The translations under genes and the position numbers were made by a program. From Prorocentrum cordatum (Eukaryota > Sar > Dinophyceae > Prorocentrales > Prorocentraceae): DNA of 64,000 nucleotides. The stretch's first letter is position 1. Every line of letters begins with the position of its first letter. Location of the stretch: NCBI GenBank assembly GCA_963575745.1, contig CAUYUJ010018299.1:60001-124000 (forward strand), written 5' to 3'. The notes under the pieces are model-generated. The model saw only the letters and a list, made by a program, of their open reading frames with translations, had not been told where the DNA came from and searched no databases. Positions 57,301 to 64,000 of the stretch are shown in pieces.

Positions 57301-59905
57301 GGTGTGTCGTGTGGGGCGTGGGTCGTGCTGGGTGGGGTCGTGCTGGGGTGGGGTCGTGCTGGGGTGTGGTCGTGCTGGGGTGGTCCGCACCCTGTGATTT
57401 ATCGATCGGGTCGTGCTGGGGTGTGGTCGTGCTGGGGTGTGGTCGTGCTGGGGTGTGGTCGTGCTGGGGTGTGGTCGTGCTGGGGTGTGGTCGTGCTGGG
57501 GGGTGGTCGTGCTGGGGGGTGGTCGTGCTGGGGGGGGGTCGTGCTGGGGGTGGTCGTGCTGGGGCGTGGTCGTGCTGGGGCGTGGTCGTGCTGGGGTGTG
57601 GTCGTGCTGTGGTGAGGTCGTGCTGGGGTGTGGTCGTGCTGGGGTGTGGTCTTGCTGGGGTATGGTCGTGCTGGGGTCGGGTCGTGCTGGGGTGTGGTCG
57701 TGCTGGGGTATGGTCGTGCTGGGGTGGGTCGTGCGGGGGGTGGGTCGTGCTGGGGGTCTGGTCGTGCTGGGGTGTGGTCGTGCTGGGGTATGGTCGTGCT
57801 AGGGTGGGGTCGTGCATTTCGCTCGAGACATCCTGCCAAAATTCCAGGAAATCGTACAAAAACAAAGGAATTAGTCGAGACATCATCGAAATTCCTTCGC
57901 GCGGGGCGCTTTTCCGCGTCGCGGTCGGCTCTGCAAAACAAGCGTTTCGCTCGAGACATCCTCGGCAAACTCTGCGGAGCAAGCGTTTCGCTCGAGACAT
58001 CCTCAACACACGAACATGATGGACCCACGAACCCGGAAAGGGATATAGACATGTGCAGCATGGTCACGTTTTCACGATACCCACCTGGGCGACACCTCAC
58101 GAAACATCCCACGAGACACCCCGCGAAACATCCCACGAGACACCTCACGAAACATTCCACGAGACACCTCACGAAACATTCCACGAGACACCCCGTGAAA
58201 CATTCCACGAGACACCCCACGAACAGGCAACCACTCAACCAGACACCCCACGAAACATTCCACGGGGGTGCGACTGGGTGTGGTCGTGCTGGGGTGTGGT
58301 CGTGCTGGGGTGTGGTCGTGCTGGGGTGTGGTCGTGCTGGGGTGTGGTCGTGCTGGGGAGTGGTCGTGCTGGGGGGTGGTCGTGCTGGGGGGGTGGTCGT
58401 GCTGGGGGTTGGTCGTGCTGGGGCGTGGTCGTGCTGGGGCGTGGTCGTGCTGGGGCGTGGTCGTGCTGGGGTGTGGTCGTGCTGTGATGAGGTCGTGCTG
58501 GGGTGTGGTCGTGCTGGGGTGTGGTCTTGCTGGGGTGGGGTCGTGCTGGGGTGGGGTCTGCTGGGGTGTGGTCGTGCTGGGGTGTGGTCGTGCTGGGGTG
58601 GGGTCGTGGTTGGGGTGGGGTCGTGCTGGGGGTGGTCGGGGGGTGGTCGTGCTGGGGTGTGGTCGTGCTAGGGTGGGGTCGTGCTGGGGTGGGGTCGTGC
58701 TGGGGTGGGTCGTGCTGTGTGTCGTGTTGGGGTGTGGTCGTGCTGGGGCGTGGTCGTGCTGGGGTGGGGTCGTGCTGGGTGGTCGCACCCTGTGATTTAT
58801 CGGATCGGGTCGTGCTGGGGGGTGTGATCGTGCTGGGGTGTGGTCGTGTTGGGTGTGGTCGTGCTGGGGTGTGGTCGTGCTGGGGTGTGGTCGTGCTGGG
58901 GAGTGGTCGTGCTGGGGTGTGGTCGTGCTGGGGTGTGGCGTGTGGGCGTGGTCGTGCTGGGGGGGGTGGTCGTGCTGGGGTGTGCTGTCGTGCTGGGGCG
59001 TGGTCGTGCTGGGGCGTGGTCGTGCTGGGGCGTGGTCGTGCTGGGGTGTGGTCGTGCTGTGGTGAGGCCGTGCTGGGGTGTGGTCGTGCTGGGGTGCTTG
59101 CTGGGGTGGGGTCGTGCTGGGGTGGGGTCGTGCTGGGGTGTGGTCGTGCTGGGTTGTGGTCGTGCTGGGGTGGGGTCGTGCTGAGGTGGGGTCGTGCTGG
59201 GGTGTGGTCGTGCTGGGGTGTGGTCGTGCTGGGATGTGGTCGTGCTAGGGTGGGGTCGTGCATTTCGTCCGAGACATCCTGCCAAAATTCAAGGAAATCG
59301 TAGAAATCCTCGAAATTCCTCGCGCGGGACGCGGCACGCGCGAAACATCCTTGGAATTCCTGCGCGCGGGGCGCTTTTCCGCGTCGCGGTCGGCTCTGCA
59401 AAACAAGCGTTTCGCTCGAGACATCCTCGGCAAACTCTGCGGAGCAAGCGTTTCGCTCGAGACATCCTCAACACACGAAAAAGTGGCCCGCACCCTGTGA
59501 TTTATCGATCGGGATTTCAAAAACAAGCGTTTCGCTCGAGACATCCTCAAATTTTAATTCGCCGGCCTCCTTCGACCTCGTTATTTATCAGGGAAAAAAT
59601 TCGCCGGCCTCCTTCAAGTTGGCACCGGGGGACAGGTTTACCCACTAAAAGAGAACCCTGGGCTCATGCCCTTTCCGGGAAAAAGTGGCCCGCACCCTGT
59701 GATTTATCGATCGGGATTTCAAAAACAAGCGTTTCGCTCGAAACATCCTCAAATTTCGCTCGAAACATCCTCAAATTTTAATTCGCCGGCCTCCTTCGAC
59801 CTCGTTATTTATCAGGGAAAAAATTCGCCGGCCTCCCTCAAGTTGGCACCGGGGGACAGGTTTACCTACTAAAAGAGAACCCTGGGCCCCCGCCCTTTCC
59901 GGGAA
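48138..59905. repeat. Higher-order satellite, seven heads
   Basis: Macro-units start with AACATGATGGACCCACGAAC at 48138, 49091, 50791, 52381, 55281, 56631 and 58013. Each contains a roughly 24-bp array (CACGAAACATTCCACGAGACAC type), then a 16-bp array (GTGGTCGTGCTGGGGT type) of variable length, then in most a tail with TTTCGCTCGAGACATCCTC words and GAGAACCCTGGGC / GCCCTTTCCGGGAA. The 16-bp unit lacks A on the plus strand, so no frame on either strand meets a stop. No genes are supported. Confidence 0.9.
54230..55280. other. Non-satellite island inside the higher-order satellite
   Basis: Contains a TA microsatellite (54281-54320), a word shared with 23.7 kb (54630-54760), GACCTTACGC/CAGCTTACGCG repeats (54980-55080) and GATCGG-rich sequence (55140-55260). 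No gene recognised. Confidence 0.5.
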
Positions 59906-60129
59906 CATATCGTGCGACATCGCGACCAGAGCCCTAAACCCTGGCCCGATAGCGGGCGGAATCGCCGGGCTCGAACATTATTACGTAAGCTGCCAGGATC
60001 TCAGGGCACTGCAGGCCACAAGGCCACTCTTGCTCGCGGCCCATCCTCGGTTCGAAGCTCTATTTGGGGAAGTTTGTGGCGGCCAAGAAGAGGGCGGAGC
60101 GAAAGCGCCCGCAAACACTGCAACGCCCA

Positions 60130-60295
60130 GATCTCAGAGGAGGAGGAGGAGGATAGGAGGATGACGAGGAGGAGGGCAAGGAGGCGGAGGAGAAGGAGGA
60201 TAGGAAGAGGAGAGGAGGACGAGGATAGGAGGAGGAGGAGGAGGAGGAGGAGGAGGAGGAGGAGGAGGAGGAGGAGGAGGAGGAGGAGGAACAGA
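60130..60295. repeat. GGA/GAG trinucleotide array
   Basis: Purine-only GAG triplets lying just 3' of the LINE stop codon on the minus strand. Confidence 0.9.
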
Positions 60296-60347
60296 GGAAC
60301 AGACCGAGCGCACCCAGGTGCTAGGTTCGGGCGACGCCAAACGCATT

Positions 60348-63300
60348 CTAGCCCTGGCCAGGAATGGCGCCTGCAGCGGCAGGCGCCGCGGCAGCTGAAA
60401 TTTCTTCCACGGCCATGCCGTGGGTAGCTGCGCGCAGAAATTTGGTGAGGCCATCGCGCCCCGCGTGGGCGCGGGTGAGTTCTCCCTTGTCAATCTTAGC
60501 GAGGTTCTCTCGCCCTTTCTTCGAAACAACGCCTGCGCAGGGTGCGGCGAGGTGGCGTGGGTCCTCTGTGGCCGTCTTGCCGCACCCGCGACAGAAATAC
60601 AGGCGGTACGTCTGCACGAAATGAAGCTTATGGCTGGCGTGCAGCTCGCGGCCAGCGATGGTGATGGTGCCCTGTACTGGCACTATCTGGTCGCTGGCGG
60701 ACGGAAGGGGGGTCTGGTGGGTGCACGGCGTGGCACAGGCCTGGCGCACTTTACACTTGTCAGTGGTGAGCCTGCACCGAGAGCAGAGATACTTCCCCGC
60801 TCTGAGCTCAAAGGCGTGCTGGCTCGATCGCATGGCTAGCTGCAGCTTGGTAAGACGCGGGCCTTTGGCCTGCGAGGGTCGCTCCGCCACCCAGGGGTCG
60901 ACTGCAAGCGTGTCAGCTAGGGCTCGGCGCGCCCTCCTGCGGATGAGGGTGCACCGGGCATCGTGCAGGTCCGTGGGAGGGGCCTGTCCAACGAGCGCTG
61001 CCTCGTAGGACCGTTGGGCCGCTACCCCAGCCCATGCGTCGGCCGTCGCATTACCGATGGTGTGAAAGTAGCGCACAGGGTCAGAGGCGAGGCCAGGTGA
61101 CTCCTCGCTGTGTGAGGGCACCCAGGTCACCGAGAGTTGCCTACTACCACGTGCGCGTATTGCTCTTGCAATACGTGTCCACAAATCCTGATTGGCGCCA
61201 TCGCGGAGGCGCAAGTGTCGATTCGACCGCCATCCGTCATATAACGGGAGGTGGTCTGTGATAAAGGAGAGGTCACCGTCCCAGTGCTCAAGGGCAAGCG
61301 CGAAAGCCAGCAGCTCAGCACGAGGCACAATCTGAAAGGGGCCCTCGAGGCCCGAAATGATGCCTCCCCAGGGGACCCACTCCCCGAAGAGGCACTTCAT
61401 GGCGGCACAGGCGGCCCCCACTCTTCGGCGTCGTGGGTCATCACTGTACTGACCTCCCGAGCCGTCCCCGAAGAGGGTGAGGGTGCCGTCGCTGCTGATG
61501 CAATCCTCCCACGCCCGCCCGACCCAGCACCACCCGCCGTCCCCTCCCAACGATGCAAAGAGCGGGTGCGTGTCATCGCACGCAGGCAGGCCGCGGAGCC
61601 AGTATGCGGGGGCAGCCTCTGCTCCCGCCAGGGCAGAGGGCATGGGGGCGTCAGAATCCGTGTAGTCCTCGTGGTCGCGGTTGCACGGGCACAGCCAGAC
61701 CCTGTGCATGAACGTCTCGTCGGCCCCACCGCACCTAGGACACGTTGGAGTAGCGTTGTACCCCGCCTCGATGAGTCGGCTTCTGGGCCATTGCGCCCCC
61801 GCGACCACGCAGAGGTTGAGGGCCGCCTGGTCGTACTGGCCCTTCCTCGTGAACTTTCCCATCTTGTTGGCAACTATGTGGGCGTCTGGGCCCCCCGTTG
61901 CAGTCCTTCTCCATGTGGGTGTTTGGCAGCATCCCTCCACGGGCTCCTCTCGAGGGACAGGCAGAACTCGTGGACGAACTCCGCAAGGTACACGTCGTTG
62001 CGCTTGTCCTCCCAGTCGGCTTGGCCACTGTGGGGTAGCTGCCACTCCTGAGTGCAGGTCTCGCCTGCCCACGGAGGTCGCGACCACTCCGTCGGCGTCG
62101 GGCAGGTCCAGCCTGCGTCCAGGAGGATGGCCTGGATGGCGGAGATGGGCCCATTGACCGTCCTCCACTTCTTGTTGCCGTACTTGATCGACTTGTCGTA
62201 TATCCGCTTCCACGCCTGCGTGACCCGACTGTGGTGTTCTGGGTACTGCATCCAGAAGTTGAGCCACTCGGCGATCGACTGGCGCCTGAACTCGATCGCG
62301 GGGCCCTTCTTCCCCATGACGACGGCGAGGGCTGTGGAGAGGCAGCGGCCAGGGACCTTCCCCGCCGTGGCCTGGACGGCCTGGCGCCTCTGGTCGAGGA
62401 TGGCCGCTGGGGCGAGGCCCATGATCTGGTGGCCGTATGTCCCCTGCGGCCTGGGTCCCGTGTTCCACAAGCCCTTCGCGATCTTGGCGAGGGAGGCGTG
62501 CTTCCTGACCTTGGCCACGATGCGGTGAGTGCGCCTCCGCGCGGTCCTGGCCCTCTTGATTGCCTTGGCGACAACCCGTCTCTTGGCACCTCCCACGTCG
62601 ATGCCAGGGTCGACCGCGCTGTTGGCCACCTTGACGTGGTAGCCCTTCTTCTTGAGACCGTCGTGCACTGCGTAGGCAACCGTCTGGCTGGAGGCGGCTA
62701 CGGTGGTCTTGGGGGAGACCCTGAGCCCCGCACCCATCATACCTTCGAATAGGTCGGTGCCAACCCCGATGAGATCTCCGATGACCTGCTTGGTTTGGCC
62801 CTCTGTCCTCGCGACCGTGTCGTCCACGAACGTCCACAGGCCAGCGTGCGTGTGGTTGGTGTGGGCCCTCTGCAGGATCGGCCCCAGGTAGACCTTGGCG
62901 AGCTTACCGCCATTGCAGCTGCCCGCGACTATGGACCTCTCGGCGTCTATGATGTCGCTGACCCAGCCGTGCACCTGCAAGTACCTGGGCGCCAGGTAAA
63001 GCTGCACCTCCATCGCCACGACAATCGGGGGGAAGTTGGCCCCGATCGCGGCGTCGAAGAGGGCCTCGTAGCAGACCGAGTTGTTGAACTTCTCTACGTC
63101 CATCAGCAAGGTCGCGAAAGCAACGCCAAAGGTCGCCGCCGTCTCGTCAAGTAGCGCCCTGACTAGCGCTGCCCTTAAGGCGCTGGGGCCTTTGATGGCG
63201 GTGTCCCAGAACTCCCCGAGCTCCCTGGACCACTCGTCGGTTACACTGGAGCGGACCTTGGCCCACGTCTTGGGGATTGTGGGGAGCATGTCCAATATTC

Positions 63301-64000
63301 TCTCTCCACCTGCGGGCTTGGGGGCCATGGCCCCAATTGTGGCGCAGAGCTGCTGAGGCCACAGCCCGTTGGCCTCCACCTGGTTGTAGATCTCGGCGAG
63401 CTCCTGGATCCCTTTCTCGGGGAGCCTCTGGATGCCGATGGGGCCGATGTTGTCGACTCCTCTCGCCTTCTTCGGGCTGGCGGTGCGCACAATGGCCTGT
63501 ATGTGCTGCGACTCGATTAGCGGGAGGGGGTCCTCCTTTGCGAGCCGCATGGCCTTCTCGTACGCGCTGATGATCTGATTGGCGGTGTAGCTGTCGGACG
63601 CCCAGGTGGAGCGCCAGGTGTCGGCAGAGTGGTTCATGAGCGTGGACGGGTCGCCCACCGTTCTCTGGGGCTGCTTGTCCTCCAGGCGCGGCGCCTTGGG
63701 GTCGGTGACCATGCGGTGCAGCTTGCCTGGTGAGTCCTTCCACGCCTGTTTCGCCCAGTCGAGATACCGTTTCCGCGCTCTGCCTGCAGCTCTCGCCATG
63801 GCTTTGTGGGGCCACTCCATGGTGGTGGCGCTGACGCGGTGCAGGTCAGCCACGTCGCAGTACTCGATGTTAACGAGCTGGGTCTTCCACTCTTCAATCT
63901 CCTGCGGGTCGGTCTCGCTGCCGAAAAGCTCCTTGGAGAACTCAGGGTTTTCTAGGTCGTCCAACTTCTTCATGACTGTCTTGTGGATGTGCTGGCGGGC
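60348..64000 (-). mobile_element. LINE-type non-LTR retrotransposon, 5' end beyond the window
   Basis: The upstream frame (from the right edge to about 61890) is a LINE-like reverse transcriptase: KKARGVDNIGPIGIQ, TIGAMAPKPAG, ATLLMDVEKFNNSV (Asp about 292), AGSCNGGKLAKVYL and TFVDDTVART (VDD 383-385), counting from the Met at 63973. The frame stays open past that Met to the window edge. After at least one shift near 61880-61935 come CPRCGGADETFMHRVWLC, then RNase H with LFGDGSGG, IVPRAELLAFALALEHW, FITDHLPLYDG and WVPSHSEES...NATADAWAG. Two C-terminal Cys/His clusters (CSRCRLTTDKC; CRGCGKTATEDPRHLAAPC) precede TAG at 60348-60350. No endonuclease part is in view. Confidence 0.85.

Noticed and set aside
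48101-59401. More than thirty ORFs of up to 518 codons
   Set aside because: Strands without A or T carry no stops; the peptides are 16-bp and 24-bp repeat translations.

Overview
The window looks like nuclear DNA of a dinoflagellate. It is GC-rich and crowded with tri- and hexanucleotide arrays. It carries Helitron-like genes with a C2H2 finger and a DUF6570-type domain, a Ty1/copia-type retrotransposon and a LINE with a C-terminal RNase H. I see no bacterial operons and no convincing single-copy host gene. The species cannot be fixed from sequence alone. Base composition and element content suggest a free-living, GC-rich dinoflagellate (inference).

Layout: 0-20 kb is a minus-strand Helitron-like block. 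From its 5' side it holds an RPA-like OB-fold gene (19950-18068), a helicase-associated repeat protein (17.3-15.75 kb), a zinc-finger/DUF6570 module (15757-13907), a 516-bp minisatellite-filled intron (13906-13391), the Rep region (13390-10283), a Pif1-type helicase (10278-7687), and after a 160-bp tandem array a separate endonuclease/exonuclease/phosphatase gene (3577-1556). The helicase and the endonuclease are each followed by a copy of the same roughly 500-900 bp tail. From 20 to 26 kb the sequence is low-complexity with one 100-N assembly gap (21785-21884). From 26819 to 33481 lies a complete-boundary copia element: 72-bp LTRs, TG...CA ends, CAACA target duplication, primer binding site and polypurine tract. 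From 33.5 to 48 kb there are microsatellites, satellites and broken fragments (an EEP fragment, an RNase H-like fragment, a multi-pass membrane ORF). From 48.1 to 59.9 kb is a higher-order satellite. From 60348 to the right edge is a 5'-incomplete LINE.

The most interesting signal is a dispersed hairpin family confined to the Helitron-like block. I count 32 copies between 1.29 and 20.01 kb, all in the same orientation. A 15-nt core (AGGCTGAGAAGCACC, folding on itself around a GAGA-type tetraloop) is nearly constant, while the flanking arms differ from copy to copy yet remain complementary to each other. Changes in the core fall almost only at unpaired positions or are compensated, including a paired G-to-A/C-to-T change in two copies. 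About 17 copies lie inside reading frames, nearly all in the frame that yields Gly-Ala-x-Gln-Pro. I do not recognise this family.

Nearly every long element ORF is interrupted by single-base frame shifts but few or no nonsense codons. That fits uncorrected indels in the assembly at least as well as true decay. In the satellite region, whole strands lack A or T, so all frames stay open; those reading frames are not genes.
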